DNA of 64,000 bases from Escallonia rubra (lineage: Eukaryota > Streptophyta > Magnoliopsida > Escalloniales > Escalloniaceae): contig JAVXUO010001122.1 in assembly GCA_033065855.1 (NCBI GenBank), positions 62,001-126,000 of the forward strand, in the 5' to 3' direction. The position numbers were made by a program, and so were the translations under genes. The notes beneath the pieces were generated by a model, which worked only from the letters and a program-made list of their open reading frames with translations, was not told the origin of the DNA and did no database searches. Shown one piece after another: positions 32,500-45,910 of the stretch. Position 1 is the first letter of the stretch. Each line of letters opens with the position of its first letter.

Positions 32500-34019
32500 T
32501 ATGCAGAGGAAATCCTGCCAGAGGATTATTCATCATTGGTATGTTACCCACTTGGCTTGAGTAACCAAGGAAAGCTGGCCACGTGGCCTATAAAATATCT
32601 GTGGATGATCTAATGCCAGATTTTCAAATCAATTTTGGATCCACCAAATTTGCTGTATCTCTTTCCATATCTCAAAATTATCCTTCACTTGGTGATCTGG
32701 GATCCTCTGAAATATCGGTTAATGGGCCATTAATGGACCACGTACCTTTTTCATAACTAGGCTTTCGAAGTGGATTTCTGTGCAAGAACCGGACCCATAT
32801 CATAATATTTCATTCGGGCCTTTCATAATATTTTGGCTGGACTTTCTAATGCTGGGATACAATTTATTCTAGGCCCAGAACATGTGTGGAGTAGGCCCAT
32901 CTGTAACTTAATATGCAGGCCTTTGCTTCCAAATCATCTTAACAGTTTTGGTGGCTTTGAACCTGGATCTTCTTCTTCATCATACGCAATTCAGGGTCTG
33001 CAACTCCATGATATTACAGATGCACACAAATCGGTGGTTCCTAATCCTTTCCTGGACTTTAATGGCTACGAATTACCTGGATCTTGCTTTTCTCTATATG
33101 GGAAAAATATTATGGCTTTTGGAAATTATAGTGGTGGCCTGGATCTCTCCTTCCCTGCTTGGTCGACCACTATGAACAAGCTACGACATGATCTAACTCT
33201 AAAAATTCACCCTAGTGCTATGGCTAAGACTAAATGCAAAATCACTGAAATACCTGTGCAGGAAAACCCTTTTCAATCGTCATCTTTTTCTGATAAAGAG
33301 CTCACTCAACTTGCTACAATAAATGGGAAATGCTTTCAGGCGCCGGACTATGAATTTGAAGAAACGGACAAATCTGATGGCAGCAATCTTCACACAGAGC
33401 CAAATTATCAAACCTATGGGAAACGGATTAAACCAGATGAGGATGACATGGCTGATCATCATGGGGGGAAAAATTATGTCTGAAGATCAAGGAAATTGAC
33501 TCTTTGCCACAAGGTTCCTCTCAATGCTTTACTTTGCAATTTATTTTATCTCTGTTTCTACTGCATTTTTTCCATTTCAAGCTTTTTATGCTCTCTCATA
33601 TGTCCCCCCATAAAAAACGAAAAATGCATGAGGATCTTTTTTGTGAATCTTTTCTAGATGCCAAGCCTGCTACTAAGCGATGCAAGGTTGAGGTGTGGGT
33701 ATTGGGCATGAGCTTTCTAATGTCACAAAATACTGTTTTGAATGGGGATCGGGGGTCTTGGAAGCTGGATGACAAAAATTTGGGCCTATCAATATGGCTT
33801 AAAAGATGCCGTCAAATCTCCGGTGGTGTCACCTACCAACACTTTAGTGATTCTCTTAATCGAGAATGGATTGATCTTTTGAACAGGGAGGTTCCTGTGA
33901 AACTTTTTACCTCTCTGAAGAAGTCTTGGTATATTAGAGAAAACCCTTTTTTACAAAAACCTTTAAAGGAATCATCTTGGGTTTCGGGTGTTGGCTCGCA
34001 ACAACCCCTTCACCATTAA
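32500..34019 (+). pseudogene. LINE ORF1-ORF2 spacer with open frames of ORF1 tail type
   Basis: Two open stretches (216 codons at 32833-33483 and 171 codons at 33504-34019) lie in the element's strand between ORF1 and ORF2. Both are rich in K, R, D and S (KRIKPDEDD; HKKRKMHEDLF; KPATKRCKVE). The second ends SGVGSQQPLHH, as plant L1 ORF1 tails often end in a Q/P-rich tract. They are best read as the degraded C-terminal part of ORF1. The stop of the second stretch overlaps the ORF2 ATG by one base in TAATG (34017-34021). Confidence 0.45.
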
Positions 34020-37000
34020 TGATACAGCTATGTTGGAACTGCCGTGGGTTAGGCCATGCCCTATCAGTTCGTGCAGCATTAAAATTGGCCAAGGTTTATA
34101 AACATTCCTGTATTTTCTTACAAGTAATGAAAAAGTCAAAGGACTTTGTTACCTCAAAATTTCTGAAGATGAGTTTCATGTCATCTACTGGTGTTGATCC
34201 TGGTGGTGCCTCTGGTATGAAGAGGGGGCCTTTGGGTTAGATGGACGAAGGAACTAAGTGGCTCTGTTATGTATACCGGTCAAAATTTCATTCTTGTTCA
34301 ATTTTAAGATTCTAGTGGCAAAAAGTGGGTATCCGGGTTTATGTATGGACAGCCAGTCTTGGCTAAGAGGAAAAGGACTTGGGAAAAAATCTCTGAAGCC
34401 CTATCACCCGTGAGATCTCCTTTATTACTGATTTGGGATTTTAATCAAGTATATATTGTCACCATTGGATAAGACAGGGCCCAACACAAGGTGTACACCT
34501 GGACATGAGAGCTTGGCTGAGTTTCTTCAGAAACATCTGTTATCAAGTCTTAAATGGGTGGGGCCCTCTTTCACATGGACAAATAATCATCAAGATCTTA
34601 CTTGTATTTATGAGCGAATCGATCGAGGATTTACAAATGTTGTGTGGTTCTCTATGTTCCCGCAAGCTACTTTAACAAATCTTGGGATTCAATCTTTTGA
34701 CCATGCACCCTTATTTACTTGATACCCAACCTTTTCTTTCCCAGCTACCTCGACCTAAGCGGTTTGAAGCCATGTGGTTGAAACATCCTTTGGGAAAACA
34801 TACGATTTTTAATGCCTGGCAGCACCCTATAGTCGGATCTCCTCTATTCCAAGTTGCTTCATGGGGAAATATCATGATGAGGATTTGGCAATTTGGAAGA
34901 AAGAATGTTTTGGGCATCTCCATTCTCAAATCAAAGATACTATTTCATAGTTAAATAATTTTCAATCCCTTATCCCTAACCCGAAGGCCTAAATATTGGA
35001 CCAACAAAACCGACATAGACTTGACTGGCTTATGGAATATGAAGAACTTTTCTGGGCTCAAAAAGCAAAGTTAAATTGGCTAAAATTGGGTGATCGCAAT
35101 ACAAGATTCTTTCAAAACTCTACCAAGATCAGACAGAATTGGAACCGAATTGCTGCCATTACTGATGATGATGGTATCACTCACACCTTTCATCTGAAAG
35201 TTGAGAAATCCCTGGTGGAGTATGTTAAAAACATCTTTTGTCCCCCACAACAAGTCCCTGATCAGTCTGGTAACTTGACAACAGTTGAGGGTATTACCAG
35301 GATCCTTTCTAATGATCATATAGGCTTCTTAGAAAGACCTTTCACAGCATCGGAAGTCCATCAAGTCCTTTTTTCAAATCAAGCCTCTCAAAGCCCCTGG
35401 ATCGAATGGTATTCCAACAATTATTTATCAGCATTGTTGGGACTTTATGGGCAGACCTATTACGGCGGCTGTACTTTCTTTTCTTAGATCGGGTCATATG
35501 CTACTTGTAACAAATAAATCTTTCATTGTGGTGATCCTCAAATGCAAAAACCCGATATCGGCTCGTGCTTTCAGACCAATCAGCCTTTGCAACACCATGT
35601 ACAAAATCATTTCCAAGGTACTAGTTTACCGTATCAAAGGATCTTTAGGTGACCTTATTTCTCAATACCAAAATGCTTTTGTGGCAAAGAGGCATATAGC
35701 CAACAAAATCAGGCTTACCAAAAGATCAAAAGGCATTCTTGGCGCTATCAAGATGGATATGAGTAAATCGTATGATCGTGAAAATTGGAACTATCTTGAA
35801 GTCGTCCTTAGAAAATGAGGTTTCTTGCTACTCTTATCAATCTGGTGATGCAATGCGTGTATGCGGTATCGTATGAAGTGCTGGTAAACGATACCTCATC
35901 AACAAGTATCCAGCCAAAGTGTGGTCTGAGGCAGGGGGACCCGTTATCACCTTATCTTTTTATTTTGTGTGCGGAAGAACTATCCGCAGTTTTGACTCAT
36001 GCTCAAGATTCGAATGCGATTGTTGGTATCAAGGCTGGGAAACTGAGTCCACCCATAAATCATCTTTTCTTTGCTGATGATGCCATGATCTTTACCAAGA
36101 TTTCTCCGCAATCGATAGGGTGTATTAAATCTATCCTGGGGCGATATTGCTCGGAATCCGGCTAGCAAATAAATCTCAGCAAGTCATCTGTTACGTTGAG
36201 CCCAAATGCCCGTCTGACGGATAATAATCTAGTAGTACAGGGCTTGGGTTTCAAGTTGTCGACATCTTTTGAAACTTATCTGGGAACCATGCTAGACTTT
36301 ATTTCAAAGAAGAAAGACTTCTACTAGACCTAATTGACAAAGTCAGAAACCGATGTGCAAGTTGGAAAGGGCTACTTCTAAATAAAGTAGGACGTGCCAC
36401 GCTAATCAAATATGTACTTCAATCTCTCCTCATTTACCATATGCAAGTATGTCTCTTTCCCGTCCATGTATGCCAAAAGATTGATTCTCTGCTAGCAAAT
36501 TTCTGGTGGTTAGGTAATAATAACCATAGAAGCATACATTGGATCAATTGGCATGCCTTATGAGGGCCAATGGATATCGGTAGCCTGGGTTTCAAAGATA
36601 CGAGGCTGTTTAATCTAGCGCTCCTATCCAAAACCGCATGGAGTATCATGGTAGACCCAGAATCTCTCCTTGCCTGGGTGATGCGAGGTAAGTACTGTAC
36701 CCGACACAGTTTCCTATCTTCCCCGGCCAGGGGTAGCTTCTCAAATGGATGGCGTGGCATTTTAAATGGAAGGACGAGCTTATTATCTGGCCTTAGGTGG
36801 TAGGTTGGCAATGGAAGAATCATTTCAATATGGAATGATTTTTGGATCCCTTCAATCGGCCGCATTCCCTCGGCACCTGAGGATATCTCTGCGTTGAATA
36901 CTAATTTCGTTAGTGACCTAATTCTAGATGGCAAGTGGAATCAAATCAAGATTGCAGATTGTTTCACTCCTACTATCGTTAATTCTATCCTCGCTATTCA

Positions 37001-38172
37001 TATTTCACGCATGAATTTTGATGACCAACTTGTCTGGAGAAAGGCGGTACATGGAGAGTTTACGGTATCTTTAGCATATAGTATGCATTATACTACAAAA
37101 GCTTTGGATTTAAATTCGAATAAGAAGTTACCTTACCCACCTTGTAACTCCAATGCAAGGATTTAGACTAGGCTATGGAGACTGCCTCTGCCTTTAAAAG
37201 TTTTCTTTTTGATCTGGCAGATTCTATGGGATCGGCTACTAAGTTTATCGAACCTTAAGAAGCTCAACATTCAACCGATCGATATCTGCCCTTTATGCGA
37301 ACATCACAGTGAAGATACATATCACCTTTTCTTGAAATGCCCCAGTATTAGACCCATTTGGTTTGGTATACCTCTCGGAATCCACATTGATGACATCAAC
37401 TATTATGGAAGAGAATGGATTATTGCTTGGATTGGCTCCTTTTCTAGAAGCACCAATGTCCTAGCAACCTTATATTTTTTTTGTCATTTTTTGGTTCATT
37501 TGGATACATAGAAATAATCTTGTTTTTCAGAGCATACCTTTCAACCCTTGGGTTATTATCCCACAAATCCTCACCTACACAAATTCTATCAATTCTGGCT
37601 TATCTAGACTACCCTACTCTCCAAGATCTCTACCACAACCTAAAAGTCCCACAAAATTTCAACCCTATAATCCGTTTTTACTTATAGGACCAACCATTAT
37701 CCATAGCTCCCCCACACGTTGCGCTTGCTTGAATCCCCACATTGTTACCATGGTCATTTATTCGTGTTTTGTTAATAAGCGGCTTATGGCCGGTATTGGT
37801 TTATCTTGTTTCTCAAATAACTCTAGATGTGGTTCAGCGGCTTTCTCAACTTTGTCGTCTGACAATTATGCTGCTTTAGCTCATGGTCTTCTTATAGCAT
37901 CTTCATGGGCACTTAAAAAAAAGTTTTTCCATATAAAGGTTCTAACTGAGTCTTGTTTTCTCCTTAACCAGATGGCAGGTTCTGTGGATATATTAGATAC
38001 GGTGGCCCCCATCACCTATGATTTTTGCTATAGTGTAACCGACTATCATCATTTTAGCATTGACAAGGCGGATCCACATCTTTTGAAAGAAGCACGATCC
38101 CTTGTTATGTTTGCTTGTCAGGCCCGTACTACTGTCTACCAAGATTTGGTCAATGACAACGTTTGGAGATAG
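34019..38172 (+). pseudogene. LINE ORF2, broken (endonuclease, RT, zinc-binding, RNase H)
   Basis: It starts MIQLCWNCRGLGHALSVRAA at 34019, the usual start of plant L1 endonucleases, with 'FDHAPL' near 34697 as the end of the EN domain. The RT follows: FRPISLCNTMYKIISKVL (about 35571), KMDMSKSYDR (motif A, about 35750), CGLRQGDPLSPYLF (motif B, about 35917) and FADD (motif C, 36070-36081). The zinc-binding domain has CPLCEHHSEDTYHLFLKC near 37290. An RNase H-like C-terminus lies in 37729-38172. The frame is interrupted by stops at, for example, 34240, 35818 (inside RT) and 36165 and by several frame changes. EN also shows WDFNQV where GDFNE is usual. It is a dead copy of target-primed reverse transcription machinery. 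Confidence 0.88.
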
Positions 38173-38344
38173 CCTCCTTTTGTTTGCTGTGATGATTTAT
38201 TCATAGATATATGTGATGTGGGCTATTTATTCTATAGGCACGTGTAGCCTAACTGTTCTAACTATTTTGTATATGTCTGTATGGCCCTAAGGCTGGATAC
38301 TCTTTTCTATTATCAATGCAATTCTCTTATAAACAAAAAAAAAT

Positions 38345-41000
38345 AGTTGGTGAAGTCAAAAGGAAATGAAATTGGGACAAGATTCTTTGGATAATACCTT
38401 GTTGAATTCGCCTAAGAGAAGCCCATAACCTAATCGGATTTGGCCCACAAATTAGAGTCTCTACACGTTGCTAGAATGAAAGTTTATTTCAGCCCATATA
38501 TGTCATGGTTGGGCTTTCTAAAGTAAGATAACCAGGAATATAATTCATAATGCTTTTTTACATTTAAGGAAAAGCCATGTGAGAAATTCGCTAATGATTT
38601 CAATAAATTAATGAGTCAAACAAATTTTGCGCCTATAAAAAATAACACAAGATATATACTCGCAAATTTTATTAGAGAAACGCAATTACCATCCTAGGAA
38701 CACATTGTATTCATCATCTTAGCTTTTTAACTATCTCAATCAGATGAACCCCAAACACTATGTTGGACCTCTACTATGTGAATTTCACTTTTAGTCATCA
38801 GCCGCCGATAGATTTTAACCACGATTACTATAAATAGACGAGACGTCACCCACGGCGACAAATTAATCAATCATTTTAAGATGCAAATCGGATTACTAAT
38901 GAGCTCCGAGGGGCTCGAGTCAAGCATAGAGAGAATTTTGAAGCCCGAATTGATTGGAGGTCCAAACTTTTGCCTTATAACATGCAAATGGTCGTACAAA
39001 GACATGTTGGTCATTGCCAATTCCAGAGCTAACTAAAATTTTCCACATAGGGAAAAGAATGTAAAAGAAAATTGTGCTGGAAATATGATTTTCTATGTAC
39101 CTTTTAAAAAATATACAATATATTAATTTTTTTTATAATTTTATGTAATGACTAAAACGTTGCGAGTCCAAATGAAATGAAATATTTCTAATAGTTGGGA
39201 CACGATTCCTTCATATATTACGTCATTGATTCACCCTAAGAAAAGCAAAGCAATAAGGTGATGGGCTAGGGCCCACGATTTTAAACTCTTTGCACTTGAC
39301 TAGAAAGAAGTCTATTTCAACCCAAATATGTAATAAGTTGGGCTTTGTAAGGCTAGATAACCAATAGAATAGTTCAGAACGCTTTTTACATTTCAGAAAA
39401 GACCTTGCAAGAAAATTACTAAAAATTGCAATAAATTCACGAGTCGCACAAATTACAAATTTTGCGACAAAAAATGCAGTTACCAACCTAGTAATTCAAC
39501 TATCTCAATCGGACAAACCACATACCCTGTGTTGGACCTCCACTAGGTGAATTTTGATAATATTTTAACAGCCGTTAGACGTTATCCACGGTTAATATAC
39601 TGAGGAGAGACGTCACCCACAGTGAACACTGATCATTTAGAAGATGCAGGTAGGATCGATAAATTCAGGCTCAGCTTGGGCAACATTAAGCTCGGCCCGC
39701 TGAAGCTCTGCTCAACCGGGTGCTAAAGGATGATGCAATGGTCGTACATGGACATATTGGCTATTGTTATCTTAAGTGCTATTTGACATTTTCATTACTG
39801 GAAAAGAAAATGTAAAAGAAAACTATGGCTATAATATGATTTTCTATATACATTTCGACAAATCAAGTTATCTTTGAGTTTTTACATATTTTCTGTTATA
39901 ACAAAAAAGTTGGAGAAGTCCAAAAGCAAATGAATTATTTTGTGACGAATGGGGCAAGATTCTTTACATACTACCTTGTTGGATCACCTTAAGAAAGCCC
40001 AACCCATTACATATTTGGGTTGATATATCTTCATTTAAGCTCAGCTTAGAAACTTTGAAAAGTGGGCCCTATCCAATCAGGTTATGGGCTCTTCTAAAGG
40101 CAATCCAACAAGGCAACATGTAAAGAATCTTGTCACAAAATAATTTGTTTGCTTTTGGTATTCTCCAACTTTTTTGTCATCACAGAAAAATATGTAAAAA
40201 AATCAACAATATATTGATATGTCAGAATGTATATGGAAAGTCATATTACAAACTTGTGTTAGACCTCGAGAAGGCGCGTTTCGGTTTACGTTACCACTCG
40301 CTAATACATGTTAACAACGTTTAATATAAAGAGGTGAGATGCCACTTAGTGACCACCTATCATTTAAAGGATGTAACTAGGACCGACATGAGCTTGGAGG
40401 GGCTCGGGCGAAGCCTCGAAAAAGTTTTGAAGCCCGAATTGATTTTAGGCCGAGCTTTGACAACATTAAGCTCGGCCACCGATAAGCTCCTCGGCCCTAA
40501 CATTTTCCAATTTAGGATGCAAATGGTCATCGAGGACATGTTGGCCGTATTGATTCTAGAGGTAATTGATATTTTCATTATAGGATTTTTTTTTTCAAGT
40601 TGTGTGGGAAAAATGATTTTCTATATACCTTTTTGCATATCAAAATGCCATTGGTTCTTTAAATATTTACTGTCATGACTAAAAAGTTGGAGGAGCCTAA
40701 AAGGAGCGAAATTTTTGCATATCAAAAAGCTGAATCGTTTTGAAATGCTTTTTACATTTCAGAATAAACCATGTGGGAAATTTGCTAATAATTGTATTCA
40801 TGAGTTGCAAAATTTTGCACTTATACGAAGCTACGAAACAGAAACTCGCAAAAGACTGGGCCTCTCAATCAATTATTCCTGTTGTAAAAATTGGTGTATT
40901 CATGAGTTGGAACCAGCGACCTTGAGTTTATCTCTTAAGACGTCTGTCATTCCTTCCACACCTTAGGATTAAAAACGAAGAATACACTTAAAAACTTAAA
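38345..41000. repeat. ~775-bp tandem array, three further units
   Basis: Units are recognised by 'gcaaatggtcgtac-aggacatgttgg' (near 38985, 39737 and 40509) and '-aaaagttgg-gaagtcc-aaaag' (38345, 39157, 39905 and 40680), giving spacings of 750-820 bp. Each unit also holds 'aagctcggcc', 'gttggacct', a 'cagccg-tag' segment and 'gagacgtcaccca'. Divergence between units is substantial. No ORF is shared among units; the ORFs at 39223, 40334 and 40715 are chance frames. Confidence 0.8.
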
Positions 41001-41560
41001 CACATCAAAAGACAGGACCTCTCAGTCAATAACATATTTCAATGCTTATATCCTATATGAAGGTTCCTTCTGTTCTAACGAACGAGTGGAAGTTACAGCT
41101 TCATGGCTCTTGTTATTTAGCCATTTGTTTATGTGAGAGATGAGCTCGGTGCTGTAAAGTGTTGGGTTAAGTCCCGCAACCGTAATAGGCTTGAAAATAA
41201 GCTTATAGCCCCATGTAGGACGCGAGCGCGAAGCTTGGGCCTGATTTATCAGGTTCGGTGGAGGTTCAAAGCTCGGCACGAATCCTAAACACTTGGGGTC
41301 AAGCTTGAACAACCCTAGTCCCGGGGCTCACAAGGCCTGATTATCAAGCCTAAATGCCGGTGGCCGCGAATCAAACTTTGCTACATCGGCAAGCAAAAGG
41401 AACGGTTATGGTTGAGGTTTCTTTTCGTAGCAAAGGAAATTAGTCGGACTTATGGATTCTCACGCGAAAAACAAAAAAAAAATTAGCGTAGAGGAAAAGC
41501 ATAAAACCAATCTTAGTGCAAAAGTACTTATTTAGCTAATCATACTCATTGGAGTGTCTT
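41001..41560. other. edge of the 775-bp array, no gene seen
   Basis: Contains degraded fragments like the array unit (for example 'gcttgggcctgatttatcaggttcgg' and 'cacttggggtcaagcttgaac'), then unremarkable AT-rich DNA. Confidence 0.35.
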
Positions 41561-41763
41561 TATTACACCCAAAAATTATTGTTTAGTTGATCACAAGTAC
41601 AATTTGTTTTCGACAAATGTTGACATAATGTCATACTTTAACACTAATTGTGGTTATGGAATTATTACACCCAAAAATTATTGTTTAGTTGATCACAAGT
41701 ACAATTTGTTTTCGACAAATTTGACATAATGTCATATTTTAACACTGATTGTGGTTATGGAAA
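41561..41763. repeat. ~102-bp tandem duplication
   Basis: Two near-identical units (41561-41662, 41663-41763) start 'tattacacccaaaaattatt' and contain 'ttgatcacaagtacaatttg'. They differ by a few bases and a one-base gap. No further copies. Confidence 0.9.
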
Positions 41764-42562
41764 TAAACATGTAGGTAAGATTCCATAATCATATGCATAA
41801 TGTATAGTCTGCATAGTACATGTTAGTTGGGAGAGACTGTCAAGCTTGATAATGTGAGATCAATTATTGCAATTGTAATTAGCATTTGCATGACTCGTAG
41901 TGATAGTTGATAGCTGCCGTCCATTTCGTAAAGGCACATAATTGGGATTAAGAATAATATAGATACCACCTCTTCAAACCTAAGTACCTTCCCCAAATAA
42001 GGTCCTTAGAAACAAAAGGATCATTGCGTCTCCTGAAAAAAGATGTTTGTGTTACTTAATTTGGGAATCTGATGTGCCATTATGTGTTTCGTACGAGGCA
42101 TGTCTAATCTTTTGGTTGCCTTTGACCCCCAAAAGAAAAATGAAATAAAATGTTACTTACAACTAATAAAGAGATTGGTCGTCGTTACATTTGTGCATAC
42201 CTCGTTGTTCATTCATATGGTGAAATCTGGTAGGGGTACAAATTGGGTGGGTTGAGTTAGGTTTTAATCCGATCCAAGTAAATTCATGTGGTTTTAAAAT
42301 CCAACCCACTTTGATCCAAGAACAATTGAACCGATCGGACTGGGTTGGCTTAATGGGTAAGTTGGATTTGAATAAGTTGATAAAAACAATGATATTTTCT
42401 CTGTCAAACAAAAAATAATGTAGTGGTGGATGGTTGACGGAGGTGGTCTTGTGACCGGCAGCAGGAGGTGGCGACATTTGACGGTCTGTGACCGTCGGTC
42501 ACCAGAATGGTAGCAGCGTGGGTAGGCGATAGCCTACAATGTCTAGTATGTATAGTCTACGC

Positions 42563-44935
42563 AGTACTCATATCACATCATGTATAGTCTGCATTATACA
42601 CGTTAGTTGGAAGAGACTGTTGAGCTTAATAAAGTGAGATCAATTATTGCAGGTGTCGAGCTTAATAATGTGAGATCAATTATTGCAAGTGTAATTAGCA
42701 TTTGCATGACTTATAGCTTGTTTGCGAGTTTTTTTAGGAAAGAAAATGAAGGAAAAGAAAGGAAAATGACTACTTTCCTCCATTTTTTCTAGTTTGTGAG
42801 TTTTTTTGAGAGAAAAAAGAAGAGAAAGGGGAGGAAAGTTTGGGCTTCTTTTGTCTCTAAATTTTTCCTTCCAAAATTGGGAAGAAACGGATAGAAAGGA
42901 AACTCTCATAAGTAACATTTTAATAATGTACATACTACCCTTGAGACAATGAAGAGTAAATTTTTAATGACTTTTCGGTTTTAGGATTTCTTATAAGAGC
43001 TTACCACTTTATTTATCGTCAACTGATTATTTTAGATGTTAGAGTTGACTCCTAACTAATTATTTTACTTTTTGTGTGACATTAATTATATTTGGATGTG
43101 GGATGTTTGTGGTGAATTCATGACTTTTTTTTTTTTTTTTTACATGGTGACATTAATCAACTATATATGTAAGACTTATGACATTAGTATGATATGTATT
43201 TTGTATGATTTATCGATAATTAAATTGTTTTAATAACGAAATCATTTTTTTTAAGATCAAACATTCATAATTTTTATTAGAATTATCACAATGTAATACA
43301 AGGCGGGTGCCTTTTCTTTTTTTTTTCTTTTCTCATGAATTCACAAACAAAAAGTACTCATATCACATCATGTATGGTCTGCATTATACACGTTAGTTGG
43401 GAGAGACTGTTGAGCTTAATAAAGTGAGATTAATTATTGCAGGTGTCGAGCTTAATAATGTGAGATCAATTATTGCAAGTGTAATTAGCATTTGCATGAC
43501 TTATAGCTCGTTTGCGAGTTTTTTTTAGGAAAGAAAATGAAGGAAAAGAAAGGAAAATGATTACTTTCCTCCTTTTTCTCTAGTTTGTGAGTTTTTTTTA
43601 AGGAGAGAAAAAAGAAGAGAAAGGAGAGGAAAGTTTTGGCTTCTTTTGTCTCTAAATCTTTCCTCCTAAAACTGGGAAGAAACAGAGAGAAAGGAAACTC
43701 TCATAAGTAATATTTTAATAATGTACATATTACCCTTGAGACAATGAAAACTAAATTTTTAATGAATTTTCGGTTTTAGGGTTTCTTATAAGAGCTTACA
43801 ACTTTATTTACCGTCAAATGATTATTTTAGATGTTAGAATTGACTCCTAACTAATTATTTTACTTTTTGTGTGACATTAATTAGATTTGGATGTCGGATG
43901 TTTGTGGTGAATTCATGACTTTTATTTTTATTTTTACATGGTGACACTAATCAACTATGTAAGACTTATGACATTAGTATGATATGTATTTTGTATGATT
44001 TATCGATAACTAAATTGTTTTAATAACGAAATCATTTTTTTTAAGATCAAACATTCATAATCTTTATTAGAATTATCACAATGTAGTACAAGGCGGGTGC
44101 CTTTTCTTTTCTTTTCTCTTCTCTTCTCCTGAATTCACAAACAAAAAGTACTCATATCACATCATGTATAGTCTGCATTATACACGTTAGTTGGGAGAGA
44201 CTGTTGAGCTGAATAAAGTGAGATCAATTATTGTAGGTGTCGAGCTTAATAATGTGAGATCAATTATTGCAAGTGTAATTAGCATTTGCATGACTTATAG
44301 CTTGTTTGCGAGTTTTTTTAGGAAAGAAAATGAAGAAAAAGAAAGGAAAATGATTACTTTCCTCCCTTTTCTCTAGTTTGTGAGTTTTTTTAAGGAGAGA
44401 AAAAAGAAGAGAAAGGGGAGGAAAGTTTTGGCTTCTTTTGTCTCTAAATCTTTTCTCCTAAAATTGGGAAGAAACAGAGAGAAAGGAAATTCTCATAAGT
44501 AACATTTTAATAATGTATATATCACCCTTGAGATAATGAAGACTAAATTTTTAATGAATTTTCGGTTTTAGGGTTTCTTATAGGAGCTTACCACTTTATC
44601 TACCGTCAAATGATTATTTTAGATGTTAGAGTTGACTCCTAACTGATTATTTTACTTTTTGTGTGACAGTAATTAGATTTGGATGTCGGATGTTTGTGGT
44701 GAATTCATGACTTTTTATTTTTATTTTTACATGGTGACATTAATCAACTATGTAAGACTTATGACATTAGTATGATATGTATTTTGTATGATTTATCGAT
44801 AACTAAATTGTTTTAATAACGAAATCATTTTGTTTAAGATCAAACATTCATAATCTTTGTTAGAATTATCACAATGTAGTACAAGACGAGTGTCTTTTCT
44901 TTTCTCCTGAATCCACAAACAAGAGGAAAGAATGA
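42563..44935. repeat. 790-bp triplication
   Basis: Three head-to-tail units begin with the same 'agtactcatatcacatcatg' at 42563, 43353 and 44147, so the periods are 790 and 794 bp. Each unit contains ~150 bp of flank ('cacgttagttgg-agagactgt') and the left ~640 bp of a TIR element. They are highly similar, so the triplication is recent. The third unit continues into the element's right end. Confidence 0.9.
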
Positions 44936-45063
44936 TACTTTCTTTTTTCTCTTAAACTCACAAACAAGAGGAAGGATAATTGTATTCCCTTTTTTTTTCC
45001 TCTCATCTTCCCTTCTCTTCCTTTCTTTTCTTTTCTCTCATCTCAAAACTCGCAAATAGGCTA
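42714..45063. mobile_element. PIF/Harbinger-like MITE, internally triplicated
   Basis: The left end TAGCTTGTTTGCGAGTTTT at 42714 matches the right end read in reverse (TAGCCTATTTGCGAGTTTT, ending 45063). Flanking TTA trinucleotides at 42711-42713 and 45064-45066 fit the 3-bp TTA/TAA duplication of Harbinger elements. Arms are rich in A/G on the left and C/T on the right, as in foldback-like MITEs. No transposase ORF. The tandem triplication occurred after insertion, because the units carry both flank and element. Confidence 0.6.
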
Positions 45064-45910
45064 TTAGAGACATAGGTCAATAGCAGCCGCCCATTACTTA
45101 GAGGCACATCCCATAATTAGGATTAAGATTACTCTTAAAGAGTAATAGAGAAACCACCTCTTCAGATCTAAGTACCTTCCCCAAATAAGATCGTTAGAAA
45201 CGAAATGATCATGGCATCTTCTGCAAAAAGATATTTGGGTTGATTAATTTGGGAATCTAATGAGCCATTATGTGGTTTGCACGAGGTATATCTAGTCTTT
45301 TGGTTGCCTTTGACCCCAAAAGAATGATCCAATGAAAGGTTACTAATAATGAATAAATAAATTGCTTGTCATTACATTGGCACATGTTTCGGCGCTTAAT
45401 CATATGAAAAAGATCTGGTTGGGATACAAGTTGCGTGGGTTGAGTTTGATTTCAATCTAACCCTAGTAAATTTATTTGGCATTAAAACTCAATCCACTTT
45501 AATCCAAGAAAAAATTGAATTGGTCACACTTAACTGGGTTGGGTTGATGGGATTCGCAGCAAAATATTTTCTTTACGCATCTGTAAAAAAAAATAAACTT
45601 TTTTCAGGGAGAGATAACATTTGGTAAGTTGGATTTGAATGAGTTTGAAAATAAAGTAAAAACATTTCTTATATTAAACAAAAAGTAAAGTGGTGGAGGA
45701 TGGTTGATGGAGGTGGGGCCGGAGGTGGCAGCAATCAACTGTCTGTGAGTGTCGGTCACCATAGTGGTGGGAGCGCGGACTGGCGACAGTTTGCGATGTC
45801 CGGTATAAGCCTACGGTTTGTGATTGCAGGAGGTGGTGACCGACGATGCCCAACGATCATTTCTAAGGTGGTGGCAGCGGGAGGCTGTCAACAACCCGCA
45901 ACATCTGGTA

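Larger units (their letters stand above)
30699..38344 (+). mobile_element. L1-type LINE, essentially full length, 7.6 kb
   Basis: The 10-bp target word AGTTGGTGAA occurs at 30689-30698 and again at 38345-38354, directly after a short A-rich tail (aaacaaaaaaaaaa, 38331-38343). The sister units of the interrupted array show the unoccupied site. Order: 5-prime UTR (30699-31080), ORF1 with an RNA-binding CCHC knuckle, a spacer with remnants of further coding sequence, then ORF2 pieces encoding endonuclease, reverse transcriptase, a zinc-binding domain and RNase H. ORF1 is open over 469 codons, but ORF2 is broken by several stops and frameshifts, so the copy is not autonomous. The RNase H domain after the RT is a known trait of many plant L1 clades. 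Confidence 0.92.
41810..45910. repeat. flanking duplication of ~750-850 bp around a TIR element
   Basis: 41810-42540 and 45066-45910 are diverged direct copies. Both run from 'tagctgccgtcc/tagcagccgccc' through 'accacctcttca-a-ctaagtaccttccccaaataag', 'ttttggttgcctttgacccc', 'ggtacaa-ttg-gtgggttgag' and 'gtggtgga-gatggttgacgg' to a G-rich tail. The segment at 42563-42713 repeats 41810-41900. The copies are therefore parts of one original tandem repeat later separated by the TIR element and its triplication. Confidence 0.75.
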
